NCBI GenBank assembly: GCA_933207985.1
Contig: OW240914.1
Coordinates: 136,229,955 to 136,293,954, forward strand
From: Pelobates cultripes
Lineage: Eukaryota > Chordata > Amphibia > Anura > Pelobatidae
Length of the DNA stretch: 64,000 bases
Direction of reading: 5' to 3'
Position numbers and translations under genes: made by a program. This document shows positions 45,652 to 60,035 of this stretch, piece after piece; the stretch's first letter is position 1; each line of letters begins with the position of its first letter. Under the pieces are notes generated by a model. It was not told where the DNA came from. It was given only the letters and a program-made list of their open reading frames with translations, and ran no database searches.

Positions 45652-48370
45652 AACCTGTCAATAAGCAACCCACCATGTTGCATTATATGTTGGCTGTCTC
45701 TAAAGTCTGTATGCTTTATGTGGCTATATTAATATCTTCCTGGTTTGGAAAAGCACAATCAAAAAAATTTGTCAAATATCTTTAGTTCCTGGCCTATTTA
45801 AGTGAGAAACTGCAAGTTTACCTCCGCTTCCAGCAAGTTATTAATGATCACACCAATTGTTTCACATTCAAAGGATCTGTTTGTGTAGACACCACTGCCT
45901 GGTGTTCAAAAAGCATACGCATCCAAGGATGGAGGGAGATGACCAAAACTGGGCAAGAGATTCCTCCCTCCTAGTGTGACCTGTATGGAGTTGGATTAGG
46001 AGGACAACAGGGCAGAGCAGAATTAACCAAAAGATCATCCTAGGCAGCCAGAGCTATGATAGGATCACCTGAACCATGAATTTGTTAATAATGAAGGGGG
46101 GACCTGCATCGGCCATGTAGGATCTTAATCTTTCTCTTTAACGGGTAGTAGATTAGAGATGTCCAATGTGGTTGTGTTCACTTTTCATTTAATAGATGAT
46201 CTCTAATCAATCCAACTGTACAGCTAGTGAATCAGTGAAAAGTTCTATTATGTTTTCAGTTTTCAAGGTTACAAAGTACTTATCGCAGTAGAGGTTGGTC
46301 CATGGGGGCATGTGAGGCAGTCCCCAAAGTTTTTGTGTCAATAATAAAAAAAAAATAATAATAATTAAAAAAAATCAGATCTATAGATGAAGAAAAGACT
46401 ACGGATATGTGTGTGTTAAAAATTATTAAATAAATAAAATATTGTGTCTGCCATTAATCATTCTGCAGCCCCCCTCTTATTAATAAATGCAGATGCAGCG
46501 GAGAGCTAGAGCAAAATTTGGGGGTAATTCTGAAAAGGAAAAAAAAAGCCAAATTCTCTGGATTTAGACCCTTTAGACATGCTTAATCTGCTCTAACAGG
46601 ATTCATGATATCACCAGTTGGCTTTGTATTGGGGTTTCAGATTCTGGATGCCCTATTAGACTGGGATGCACCCAGTATTTATTTATTTATTATAGTTTTA
46701 GTTAAGATATTTTTTGTTTTTCCGAAAGTAAGAGTATTAAAAAGAACAGAGGACCATGCAGGACCCGGAGTTAGAGAATAACAAGATATAAATGTCTTAC
46801 ATATATAGCATATAGTTGCATTAATGGATATAATACAATGTTGTACAAGCATTTCTTTCATGACAGTTTTAAATATGACAGTGTGCCATCAGGCCTGGAA
46901 GCTATAACATAGAACCATGGAATGCCCTACTTTCAGCATGTAAAGAGAATAAAACATTGTATATCCCTGCCCTAGTGTGAGTCGCCACTTTCAAATTAGT
47001 AACAATTATTCCAAAGACCTCCCCGGGTATTCAACTTAACTTGCTGCCAGTGTTAGGTAACATAGTAAGGCATGTCATATCATTGTATCGGCTGATATGT
47101 AGCACGGACTTCCCAACAAGAAAGGTAGGGCACAGATGCAGTGAGCATGTTGTTGTGATGGTACACTGAGGGGTAAGAGCTATGTTAGGAGTTAAATAAG
47201 AGCAGGGGCCTATCTCTCTCATATAATATTAAACAGGTACTTAGATGGATCAATTGTTTAAATGTTCATTATAAATCTAGCCTAACCTATGTTTCACATC
47301 TTGACCGTCACAATCACATAGCATGTTACACAGTGGAGTCAGTTTGACAATGCAGAATAGTCTGTTAATAACACGATGACATAGAAAACGCATATTCTGG
47401 GTTCAACAGACCATAGTGCACTTTAGACGAGTCTACGATGCCTAGTTAGAAGGCACGACACTAGATACAAGGGAAAGGTCGCACCTGTCATATTGCAATT
47501 TAACTTAACCTGTTTAAAAATACGTTTCCGTTAAACGACTTATAAAATAAAAAAATGAGGCATTCATACTCTGGAAATGTAAATAGTACTGTTATCGCTG
47601 TATTAACCCTCTTGTGTGAAATACCTTTGCATTTCCCCTTTCTTTTATTCTGTACCCTTCATCTATGTCTGAATAAAAGAAAGAATAAAAAAATTAAAAA
47701 AATAAGGGCAGGGGCCATACCGCGATATATGCAGTCACGTTTTATATGCTCAGTGACCTGTGAGGTTTGTGCTCATCGGGATGAACCCAGCTATGTTATA
47801 GGTTGACCTGTCTTTTAACACTGTCATTGGGTAACAGCATCACGGAGTGGAGTCATAACTTTAAATGGTTGTTTTCTAATTTTGTACATGTATAGGTTTA
47901 TAGTGTTGAACGGGGCACGACATGGCAATAGGTCATGTCAGCCTATTTACATTCCATGTGTAGATTCGAGCACCCTACCTCCAGATTTTTAAACTTTATC
48001 AGCTGCCACTGCCTATGGTAGAGTCTTTATCTTGCTCTGTAGGACACTATTAAAGCTACTGTGTTAGCTAGACCTAGCATTACAGTTATTTTTTTTTTAG
48101 TTAGCCACAGGTTTCAGTACCACAGACTAGAATGTGATGGGTTGTTAATTGAAAAGTACAAGTTATTTTAATTTGATGAAGATACTAATTACCCAGCATG
48201 CACACAAGATGGATCAATATTTTGTAAACAAACTAGGACAAACTCATATGTAACTTTTACAGTTGCATTTTGCTTATTGTATGCAGTTGTGGGAGTGTGT
48301 GAGTGGACGACTGAGAACTACAAAGCTGTTTGAAAATAAGCCAAAGCTTTTGGTAGTAAATAGACGGTGT
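45652..48370. other. No gene; unique AT-rich sequence
   Basis: I saw no domain, RNA gene or repeat that could be supported. Short ORFs are at chance level. Confidence 0.5.
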
Positions 48371-48802
48371 TTAACCCCTTAAAAAAGTCACTTTCACTGA
48401 CAATATCATCGCTGTGATATGTTTTACGGTTTTGAATGACTAATATTTGTGTTCAGCCAAGTCTCCCGAGTAAAACAGTACCCCCCATGTACAGGTTTTA
48501 GGGTGTCATAGAAAGTTACAGGGTAAAATATAGTGCTAGCAAATTAAATTCTCTGGACTTTCGACCTGGGTTGGCAGGCAGGTCCCTCAAATTGCAATCA
48601 ATAAAATTACTTAATTATGTAAAAATATTACATAAATACGCACGTAGAATTTAAATATATATGCATATTTATATATTTGAAGTCTACGTGTATATTTATA
48701 TAATTATTTATGTAATTTTGTATATGGACATATGTATATTTTGTATTATTTTTATTTATCTATACATAGATATATATACAATTTCATTCTAAGTGTATTT
48801 TG

Positions 48803-48833
<31 letters not shown>

Positions 48834-49511
48834 TATCAAAATACAGTTAGAATACAATTTCATATAGATATATATTTTTAATTTTTATTATTTTTACATG
48901 TTTTTATTTAATTGAAATTACTTATTTGTATTTTATAATAATATTTATATACAATATATATAGTTATTATATATATTATATATATACACCTGTGTAATTT
49001 AATTATAAGTGTATTATTATATTAATATATGTACATATTAATATAAAAATACACTTAGTATGACATTATATATATGTCTATATATATCATAATTATATAC
49101 ATATATTATATATATATAATATATGTCTATATATCATATTTATATACACATATATAATTATAATTTTTTATTAACATTAACAGTTATTTTTTTTAATGAT
49201 TTTACACATGCAGGGAGACTGCATGTGAGCACAGACAGTCCCCCTGCAGGCAGACACATGGACACGTAGCATTATGAAACATAAAAATGTTAATACTTCT
49301 TATAGAGAAGCAATGGATTAGATTCTTCTCTATGAAAGCATTGACATTGGTGAAGAGTAGCAACTGCTACTCATGCGCAGTCTCCTCACAATGGGAGCAA
49401 CACCGATCGCCGCCGGGGGAACGACGGCGATCGGGTAAGTACATTGGACCGTTCGGCAAGGCAAAAATGCTGATAACGGTCCTGAACCGTCCTCAGTCCT
49501 GAAGGGGTTAA
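48371..49511 (+). mobile_element. TTAA-target hairpin MITE, copy C, complete
   Basis: The ends are TTAACCCCTTAAAAA (left) and CCTGAAGGGGTTAA (right, ending 49511). The order is right arm of the hairpin block (48385-48530), a strongly AT-rich TATATA middle (48640-49170), and a GC-rich end with CCGCCGGGGGAACGACGGCG (49410-49430). It is the only copy in the window with both ends and is 1,141 bp long. No transposase frame exists. Confidence 0.75.
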
Positions 49512-49826
49512 ACTTTATGAATTAGTACTGTTGAAAGAACACTTTTACTTTAAGGTTAGAAATAAATATATATTTAACATCAGTGTTTTCCTTTATACTC
49601 TTAGATTCAGTGTCCCTCACCGCCAGTTTATAATTAATGGACAGACTCCTCTCTGCAGCGGCTCCAACTTCTGTGAAGTCATTAGGATTGATGACTTCAA
49701 GATTGAGACCCTACTGCGCATGAGTAGCAGTTGCTACTCTTCACCAATGTCAATGCTTTCATAGAGAAGCATCTAATCCATTGCTTCTCTATAAGAAGTA
49801 TTAACATTTTTATATTTCATCATGCT
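49268..49826. repeat. 114-bp inverted repeat around a 331-bp spacer
   Basis: Arm 1 (49268-49381) and arm 2 (49713-49826) are reverse complements with only about three mismatches; both contain ACTTCTTATAGAGAAGCAAT and GAGTAGCAACTGCTACTC. Arm 1 lies inside MITE copy C and arm 2 lies outside it, so the MITE structure does not explain the palindrome. Confidence 0.9.
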
Positions 49827-52257
49827 GGTTGAAATTACGAAAAATGTATAAGTCTTCAATTTTAAGGTTATACAGAGGAAGCTAGAAGATGTGTATCTTG
49901 TAAATAACTATCTATGTTATTGTTTCAATTGGTTTGACTTATTCACTCCCCACCCCAAAAATATAAATTGCCAAAATGTAAAGTGAGGCTGAAATCAGGC
50001 CCTGACTAATAAACATATAGCCAACTGGTAACAATGAACTGCGCAGAGACAAATAATGCATCAGAACTGCAATAGCAAAAACGTTACCTACAGGAATCTA
50101 TTGACATATGATAAGTCATATCTGATAAAATGTTTACCAAGGCACCAGAGTTAGGAAAAAATTGCCGACCCAGTGTAGCCATCTTTTTTGCCTTAATTTG
50201 AAGGTCAATTGAGAATAGATACCAAGGTCCATAAAGTAAGATTTGCCGCTGTTAAACTTCAAATCCACTGATTCTTTACCAGATTAGAACTGTGGAGGGA
50301 AGGTTATTAAAAAAAATATTGGAATTATGTTTTCTATACATCTTTGTTCTCTAACGACATATTTATGTTTTTTTGGGGGAAAAAAATTTAAAAATAAAGT
50401 GCATAAGCCTTTATATAGTACAACAATGAAAACATGTTTAAAGGTTTAATTTGAGCTCAGAAACATATTTTTAAAAACAGAATACACTAGACATACAACA
50501 GTCTGGCATATCACAGATTTAATTTGCATATAAACAATTATTGTATGCTTTTTTATTTCTAAGTATTTCTAAGTAGCTAATATTCTTTTATCTTCTCACT
50601 ATTTAAAAGTTCAGAAAAAAATAAGGTTTAGGATGCAGCCTATTAATGAACAGGATTCCAGAATATTTTTAAAATTCATCTTATTTAATGGTATATAGGT
50701 TATTCCTATAATTGGTCCCTATAATAATATCCTAATTTTGACATTAAAAAAACTAAATTGTTTTGTATAAACAGCAAAGCTATACAAGGGAGGTCTTTCA
50801 AGAAAAGCTAAATTATACTTTATTCTTATGCGCGAACATGCCTTCTTTTCCACATAATTTTTACTAGTGATAATTGCAAAGATGATCAGTGGATGACCTA
50901 TAATTACCCCTCTCCAACCCATTCAATTACTGACATTGCTTTTCAATAATTAATTATTAGGAAAATTTCAGATTTGCAGATGCATAACCTTACATTTATC
51001 AGAGTAAATTTCCACAAACACTTACCTGGCTATTCATGTGGCTTCATGTAATGCTGGTTTCTCTTTGCAAGTGAAGTTTTTTTTTTTTGTTGCAGCCATT
51101 CTTGTTGATGTTCTGAATGGATACTATTTTATGACAGCAGGACAATTTAGACTACAAGGACTCTTTCCTACAACTATTAGTATATTTTCATTCACATTCC
51201 CTGTTCATCCTGTTTTGATTGATTGATTTGCACATACATACAAAACTACTAATCTTTTATAAACAACATAAATATACATTCACTTATTTAAGGGGTGGCT
51301 TTGGTGTTTGGTGTTTGAATTGGAATTTGACAGTAAGGGATATACATAAAGAATAATTCTTGGTCAATATCCAGCAGGAATAGTTTCTTGGTTTCCACGG
51401 CAACTGCTCCATTTGCTCAGAACACCACTGCTGCACTATGGGATTGAGATTGACATGACATTTGGTGCATTGCAGAATGGTACCAAGCCATGTCCTGCTT
51501 TCAGAGTAAGAAGGCACTTTTATTGTTTTATCAGTGGCATTACTGCAACTGCATGAAGTAAATTAAGATAGTTCCACGTCCTGAAACACACTCACACACA
51601 CATTATCAATCAAGCTGGCACAGATAAATAAAATCAGAAACACACAAATGGACACCATTTTGTTTTGGCCCCTGGCCCAAATAACTTTATATATTAGCCT
51701 GACATATCCACATTACAAAAGGGAAGTCTGACAGACTCATCCTCAATATGTTATCCCTTTCCCAGTCAGTGGGTATTGATCTCAGCTCCCTCTGCCAGAG
51801 AAAATGTTAAATCAGGGGTACTGTAAATATATAGTTAGATTTTCACCTTATTATAAGGTACATAGAAATCTTTCTGGGAATATAAACAGCCACAAAATAT
51901 ATAAGACATCTGCTTTCACTTTTATACAACTTTGTACAAAAAAAAAAAAAATAAGCGTGTATTAAAACAATCGCCATTTTGGAAAATATCTTCACAAAAG
52001 CAGCAGGTTCTTCTCACATATCTTTCTCACCTGAATATTAATACGCCATTGGCATTTTTAAAGAGTGCCAGTATGACTATGAAGTACCTTGGGTCCTTGC
52101 GTACTATATAAGGGTGCTTAGCAGCATTATACAGCACAACAAATGTAATGTACAGAGATTGGCAGTACCATTATACATTATGATATATTGCGGTCCAATT
52201 ATGGGCACAATTGGGAGTTTGTTCACAAGATAGTAAACTGTGGTCAAATTACAAAGA
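49827..52257. other. No gene; AT-rich
   Basis: Unique AT-rich sequence with A-runs and T-runs. Short ORFs (for example 51038-51226) have no family features. Confidence 0.5.
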
Positions 52258-52265
52258 CCTTACAG

Positions 52266-52398
52266 CACTGGTTCCCAAACCAGTCCTCATCCTTCACCAA
52301 CAACCCAGGATTTATGTTTTACCCTGTTCTATTCCAATGGAAATACTGACAAAACCTGGACTGTTGGTGGGTCTTGAAGACTGGTTTGGGAAACACTG
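52266..52398. mobile_element. hAT-type MITE with 8-bp target duplication
   Basis: The 133-bp element has ends CACTGGTTCCCAAACCAGTC and GACTGGTTTGGGAAACACTG (18 of 20 complementary). It is flanked by CCTTACAG at 52258-52265 and 52399-52406. The 8-bp duplication and the GGTTCCCAA core are diagnostic for hAT. Confidence 0.9.
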
Positions 52399-52406
52399 CC
52401 TTACAG

Positions 52407-53807
52407 AATTTAAGACATAATAGCAGAGCTGATATTGGGTTTCCCGCCAAACGTGCTATTTTGGCCTATATCTTATTAATCAGTTTCCAACTCACTGTTT
52501 TGTGAATGTACATCATAAAAATATGCAGACAGTCAGCATCATTATACAGTGTAGCTTTACAACAGCATATGAAAATACTCATAATTATACAGTGCAGCAT
52601 TATCCATTATAATCAGGATACTCGGAATCAGTATACATTGCACATGATCCACCTTCACTAGAGCTGGACAAATTAATGTTGAATTTAGTAGACAGAAAGG
52701 CATATGAGTCAACTTGATTTTTTTTTTTTTTTTAGCCAAGAGGAGAAAAATACAGATCAACATAAATAGCATATGTAGGAATCATATTTAGCTGGTTCCT
52801 TGAATTTGTCTAGCTCTGATTACATAGCAAGCTTAACAAAAGCATTCATGGAAGTACATCTCCCATGATGCTTCATTGGGACTGTCGTTCTACAACAGCC
52901 AAAGGGCTAATTGTTGGCTATACCTGTTGAAATATGCAACATTTTCATGTATACAAATTAGTATTTGAAATAAGGTGCAATGTATAGAGACACAATAGTA
53001 TACCGTGACATGCCAATTCTTTGTACAGAAAGATAATTGTGAATTTACACAGCAATACGTTCTCTACAGAAAGATACTAATTATTACTGTGTACCACAGC
53101 ATGTGCTTATGTCAGTGTGTAAAGGATCTTAGGACTGTAATACCATGCAGGACGCTCATTCTCTAGTTATAAAGATACAGGTACAGTTATTGATACACAC
53201 TTCAGCATATGCCCAGTCTCAGTATGAAAAGGAACTATGTATTGCTACAGACAGCAGCATACACCCATTTTATGTGTACAGAGATATTCTGACAGGATTA
53301 TTCACTTAACTGGGAACGGTGTAGGACTAACAAGGGAACTGTGAATGGTAGGCGATCGTAGACAATCTGCAGCAATAACAATGTAATTCTCTTGGTAGTT
53401 TTCTACAATTTCCAGTTTGATGAATAATTCCAACAGGATTAGGTAGGAAACAGAATTTTCAAGAACTGACAAGAAAAAAATAAAATACATTTTAATTCCC
53501 TGGAAAATTCCCAGTTTAGTTTAAATAACCCTGTCAGAACAATTATACAATGTAGCCAGTCCCTGATATATAAATATATAATCAAAATATAGTGCAACGT
53601 GCATTATGAGTGTTTAGTGACACTCTGTGTCCTTACACACCGCAACTTAATCACCAACATACAAAGTTAGGAAGTATAATCATATCACTGCAGGCTAGGG
53701 GACATTGAAATGCTGAATGCCCCTTGCACAGCACACCCCTTCTTGGGTCAGCAGTCACTTCATAGACTGTTCCAGGCAGACATAGATATAGGAACTGTAC
53801 ATTGATA
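52407..53807. repeat. Highly decayed repeat-like region
   Basis: Words of the type CATTATACAGTGYAGC recur (52536-52556, 52574-52600, 52630) at irregular spacing, resembling words inside the EGR3 intron near 61.8-62.8 kb. Units are too diverged to delimit. No gene seen. Confidence 0.4.
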
Positions 53808-54376
53808 TTAACCCCTTCACTGCCAGTGCAAGATGTACACATTGTTAACACTGAAAAGTACAAACAAACAAAAAAGTCTATGTTGCAGCTAGCATACAAA
53901 GCAGTGTATACATAAAGTGCAGCGCACAGAGAATACTTATGAAGTGCTTTCAGGACCTGTTGGCTTGGAAAGCAGGTTATTTTGATAGGAAGTGCAGTGC
54001 ATGTTTCTAGAAAGTGCAGTCAATGCTAACAGTAAGTGCATGTCAGGGGGAGCAGACTATGTAGCGATACAGTGATATTTATGTCGCTTGAAAGACATAA
54101 TGTGTTTACTGGAATTGCAAATGCAGTGTATAAATACGAGGTTAATGAAAGGCGCAGTGTAAGCAGTGATGATGTTAGGGCTGTTAGAAGTGGAAAATTA
54201 TAAATTAAAAGGGCAGCTTATGCAGGAACAACACAAAATCCTCATATTAATGTTATATTTAGGTAGGAATTATACACGCACTGTAAACCTCAGTTCTGTT
54301 CTATATGAAGTGCAACGCTTATGGCGACATTAAACAGTGTTAAAGCTACTTTTCAGTCTGGCAGTAGAGGGGTTAA
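53808..54376. mobile_element. Possible TTAA-type element with 19-bp inverted ends
   Basis: The left end TTAACCCCTTCACTGCCAG and the right end CTGGCAGTAGAGGGGTTAA are inverted copies with two mismatches, both finishing in TTAA. The 569-bp interior has repeated AAGTGCAGT words and no ORF. Confidence 0.6.
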
Positions 54377-55539
54377 AACAGATTTTTATTTATTATTTTA
54401 TTTTTTTGTTGTTGCAATTTTCTATTTTAACTTAGCAGCAAAAAGATTTATTTAAGAAAAATAAAACCAAGAGTTCATTTTTAGTCCTGACTGTCATGCA
54501 AAACATGCAAGAGTGAGATGGGGGAGGTGGGGAAGATCACCCCGAAACTTGCCCCCACCCCCTCATCTCAAACTGACAAACACATGTCATTTTGTAAAAA
54601 GAAAGGCAGTAGCACAGGCAGCAATATCAGAGAAGAGGGGAGGAGAGGAAATGACAGGGAGAGGTGTGGAGAGAGACAGAAGTATGAGATGAAAAAAAAA
54701 CCTAGATTGACAGGGAGAGAATAGAGTGGAGGATAAAGAATGGTTATGGAGAAAGCTTGCTCTCATTATCTGGAGCAGGGAGGAAAAAATAAAAGAACAA
54801 ATGACATAGAATGCTTCAAACAAAACACTGGTGATAGTAAGCATACACGGGGATGTTAGGACTGAATTTGCCTTTAGACAAAGTAGGCAACTGCCTACAG
54901 GCGACTGTCTGATAAGGGCATTACAAATTAATCTTTTACATTTAATGCAATTGACTGAACTTGGAGCTGTAGAACAGCTTACCTAGGAACCGTGGTGGGA
55001 GAGGAGGTATGGCATCCCCAATAATGTCCAACTCCCTTATAGTGCCCATTATTTACATTGTGAGCTCATTTGGTCATGGCCCTCTTCATCTACTGTTCCT
55101 GTATGTAATACATGTTTTGTTAGAATTTGTTTTTAGAAATATGTTGGGTTTTTAGGTAGCAATTAGATGGGTGCAACTGGCACATACAGAGATCTCACTA
55201 ATTAAAGCACAGTATATTGTTGAGCAGTGGTTGAGGAGCGTCTGAGCATCATGTGCCTATAGGATCAGGAACATGTAATGTGTGCAGAAGTCAATGCATG
55301 AGAAAAGAGTGTAGTGAGAGTATTGAAGAGCTGGGCAAGATTTGCTCCAAGGCATTAATAAGAGAACTATTCATTAAAGTGTACCTTATTTGGTATTCAA
55401 CCTGAATTTGTAATTTAAGGCCCAAATAGCCGAACTGAACATATAATTAAATGTCTAAAATATAACTGATTCAGAGAAGTTTTCAAAATAATCTAAATTC
55501 ACCGAGTAGAGGAATGTATTGGTCCACTAGATGTACCAG
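54377..55539. other. Intergenic, no gene seen
   Basis: Includes a purine-rich stretch at 54600-54800 (GGAGAGGAAATGACAGGGAG). It lies just beyond the predicted 3' end of EGR3. Confidence 0.45.
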
Positions 55540-55562
55540 TTTATTAATATTATTTATTTATT
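55540..55562 (-). terminator. EGR3: Cluster of AATAAA signals, likely EGR3 poly(A) site
   Basis: On the minus strand three AATAAA hexamers fall within 23 bases (plus-strand TTTATT at 55540, 55553 and 55557). They are the first I found downstream of the EGR3 stop, giving a 3' UTR of about 2.15 kb. Cleavage at this place is inferred. Confidence 0.5.
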
Positions 55563-57698
55563 AATAAAATGCTTGGATTCAAAGCACATCTATAAATTGG
55601 ATAAGCTCAATACTAAATGTAATCTTCCTGGTTCAATTAATGAATATAATAAAAAAAAAAAAAAAAATTAAGTTACATTTCCTATTGGAGAAACCAAGCC
55701 CTTTGTATGTGAGTAGGAAAGGATGACAACTGGGGATACAGGTGCAGATATTGACAATTAATTAAGATGGAAAGAAGAGCGAAAGGAAGAACAGAAATGG
55801 GATGATAACAATTTACCTAACTTTTACATGGCCTTGTAACAGGAAAAGTGGCACTGTATTCATGGCCAGAGGGAAGCACCCAGGAATCCGTACTCAAATA
55901 TGGTGGCACAAACAGCAGCAAATTGGAACACCTCAATACAACAAATCTTTCTAGCCAGGAGGTGGGACAATTTACACTGCACACCTCTTGCAATCGGAGA
56001 GTTACGTTTTTTGGGACACAATCTTACACAAAGCACTAGTTGCTCTCTGACTATGGCTATACAGGCGGTGACATAAGTATACAGGCGGTGACATCACTGC
56101 CCACCTGTTATATTAATGATGGACTATTGCCAAACACTATATTAATTAATAAGCCAGTTTAATTATTATGGCGTATAGACTCCCTGGTAGTTATTAGCCA
56201 CTAGTTTTCCATGACAATACATAGCACCCAAACTCTATCCATATCAGCCCCTTTACTCTGCAGATTATTCTTTTGCAGATCCATGCAACATAACTCTGGG
56301 CCTCAATACTAACACACTTATAGTCAGGCATGATCTTCTTATATTGCTACATCTATGTATGTATATGTATATAAATGTATCTTCATATGACTGTATGAGT
56401 ATATTATATCGTTTGTTTTTACGAGTAATATATACGGTACATACATCTATAGAGAGCTATAGCTGTGAATGCGCTATATATATATTTATATATACACTTA
56501 TATATATACATATATATATATAACAAATGCGCAGTTTGTTTCAAGCTGTAGCTGTTTTTTTTCCTCTAATAAAATTGTGTGACAGACGTTGAAAAGAAAA
56601 GCAGGGGGGTGCATGAACCAGAGAGAGACAGAAGAAGGAGGGGGAAATGTAGAGGCAAGAGTAAGGGATTGATGAGGAGAAAGGGAAAAAAAGAGAGAGA
56701 GAAGAGAGAAGGAAAAAGTGAGAAATGAAGGTAGCAAAAGAGAGAGCAAGAATGTATGAAATGAAAGAAAGGAGTAAATAAGCAATAGAGAATAAATTAT
56801 AGACAGAACATTATAGGCAGAATGGTGGAAACTAGTGATAGAATGAACAATGAAGACAGAATAACGAGAGATTGAAGCAGAACTATGGTGCAAGTAATTG
56901 TGCCAAAATAATGGGGACTTTTTGAGGAGAAACGATAATAACGGACAACGTGAATTCACAATGATAGAGGAAGCCATTTTGACAGAATGATAGATGGAAC
57001 CGCTGGTTTGAACATAGAGGTAAATATCAGAATGAATATAGGTGAGATTAAAGAAGAAAGAAAAGGTAGGAAGATATTTTGGAAGAGAAGAAAGGGTCAG
57101 CAGGCACACTGGGTTGTAATGTTTGGAAACAGCAGCAGATTATGTTAACCAAGCAGCAATTTATGGACCCCAGGACTTTCCATTTACAGTTACCATTACA
57201 TCGTCAAACTCTTGACACTCCAGGTCTCTCTAAATGTTTAGAGTAGGCAGACACATGGAGTGAGGCTCTGCAGGCTAAAGGGTATGCTGCGGAGGTAGGA
57301 AACCAGAGTTGCTCAAGATATGATAGCTGAAGCATCACTCAGCAAGTAAAGCATCAGGAGAAAAAGGTGGTGACATTCTTCTCAGGTTGGAAAAAAACAT
57401 GGAGGGTGAAGCAGTGGCCAGTTGGTGCAACGTCTTGACATGTGCACATTTTAGTAATGCTCAGTAAGTACAGTTAACAAGCGTATGGATCAAATACTAG
57501 TTTACATTTACTAGTTGATGAACCCAGAGATGCTCTCCAGATTACTCTTAGGGAAGAAGTTATGAATGTAATGCATTACAGAACTACCAGAAAAGCCACA
57601 AAATCTGGAAATATCTGGCAGGAAATAGGTGCAAACAGTGATGACATGCAGAGCAGCATTTCACAGAGTCCTCCATTCCTTTAAAAAAAGTAGGGTCT
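55563..57698 (-). other. EGR3: EGR3 3' UTR (predicted)
   Basis: This is sequence between the stop codon and the poly(A) cluster. It contains a pyrimidine-rich minus-strand tract (56580-56780) and a TATATA tract (56340-56520). The long ORF of 203 residues at 56498-57109 is low-complexity Ser/Leu/Phe text from that tract and is not believed to be a gene. Confidence 0.5.
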
Positions 57699-58748
<1,050 letters not shown>

Positions 58749-59801
58749 TTACGAGCACAATTAGTAGTTCTTGAAAGATTTCAACATGTCAGACTCCATG
58801 GGGTTTTGCATTTAGAGAGCACTAAAGATGCAGTGAGGGGCTGAAAGATAGCAGGGGTGAACATAAGTATATAAGGCAAGATAAGATATTGGATATACCC
58901 ATCATGCGATACAGGGTTGACATTCTCATTAAATATTTAGACATAATCATACAGAGCTCCTTTCTCATTGACAGTTTACAAAATATGTATAATTGGTATC
59001 AAACCATGATTAACTGCTTACTGAAATACTCTTTAAGTTAAGTAGCTCAACTTGTTTATTAACATTCTGCACAGCTATCGGTAGCCATTTTTTAGCTGTC
59101 ATCTTTTTACGGAACCTCATGGTGTTGAAGAGAAACTTGCGAGATTCTTTGTGCAGCTCGAGCCAGCAAGCAGAGGGTTACTGCAATATTATTCATGCAC
59201 TTTAATGTATCTCCATAGCACCAAGAGTCAGAAAAAAAAACTGCAGCTTATACAGGATGTTCTAGAGATAGTGCCAGCAGAAACCTTTGTGTTAGACGAA
59301 GAACAAGGCACCACAGAGTTGTGTTACTTCTGCTACAACCCTGCAGGACACACTTTTGGGGGAGTCTCGATATTGCAGAACGTCCATACTGCCAAGAACT
59401 AGCCTCAACAAATAGTGCCATTTCTAGCTTCCAAACAGGCATTTGTGTGCATTCTGCACATAAAAAAAAGAAAGCTTTGTACATTGTATATAGTGAATTA
59501 ATAATATTGGTCAGTTGATGTCCACAGATGCTTAAATATGTGTGTCTAATGACAAAGTTATTCACTAACATGAGAATTATCTTGGATTCAAAGTGAAATT
59601 AAAGTGCATTTCTAATTTAATGCCAAAGTAGCCAAACTGCGAATATTTTCATTTCAGCTATTTTAGTCTTATATGTGACATTTGCCTTGAACTCACTTTG
59701 AATTTCTGACAATTCTTAACTTCAGTACACAACCCTATGAGTGTGTGTTGATATTTTGAATTATAGGCAGTTTACTTTGAGTAAAAAAAAAAAAATGCAA
59801 C

Positions 59802-60035
59802 CGTGGCCCAATGCCTGATCCAGTGAGTGCATGCAATGTATTTTACAGTATCTCATACGAAGAACTCATGGTCCAATTTCTGATCCAGTGAATGCATGCA
59901 GATTAGTTTGGGTGCAATTAAATGTGATCAGGGCTCAATTTATGATCTAGTTAGTGCATGCAGTGTGTTTTACAATGCAATACAAAGTACCAAAAACTGC
60001 TTTCTGATCTGATCAGTGCATGCCTTGTATTTGTA
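59802..60035. repeat. Decayed tandem repeat, 62-65 bp unit
   Basis: Four units start at the anchor TGATC..GT..ATGCATGC-like word at 59816, 59881, 59943 and 60005. Units share GTGCATGCAGTGTATTTTAC and TGGCCCAATT variants. Related words reappear singly at 60436 and 60590. Confidence 0.8.

Noticed and set aside
56498..57109. 203-residue minus-strand ORF downstream of EGR3
   Set aside because: It is Ser/Leu/Phe-rich low-complexity text from a purine-rich tract in the EGR3 3' UTR, with no domain.
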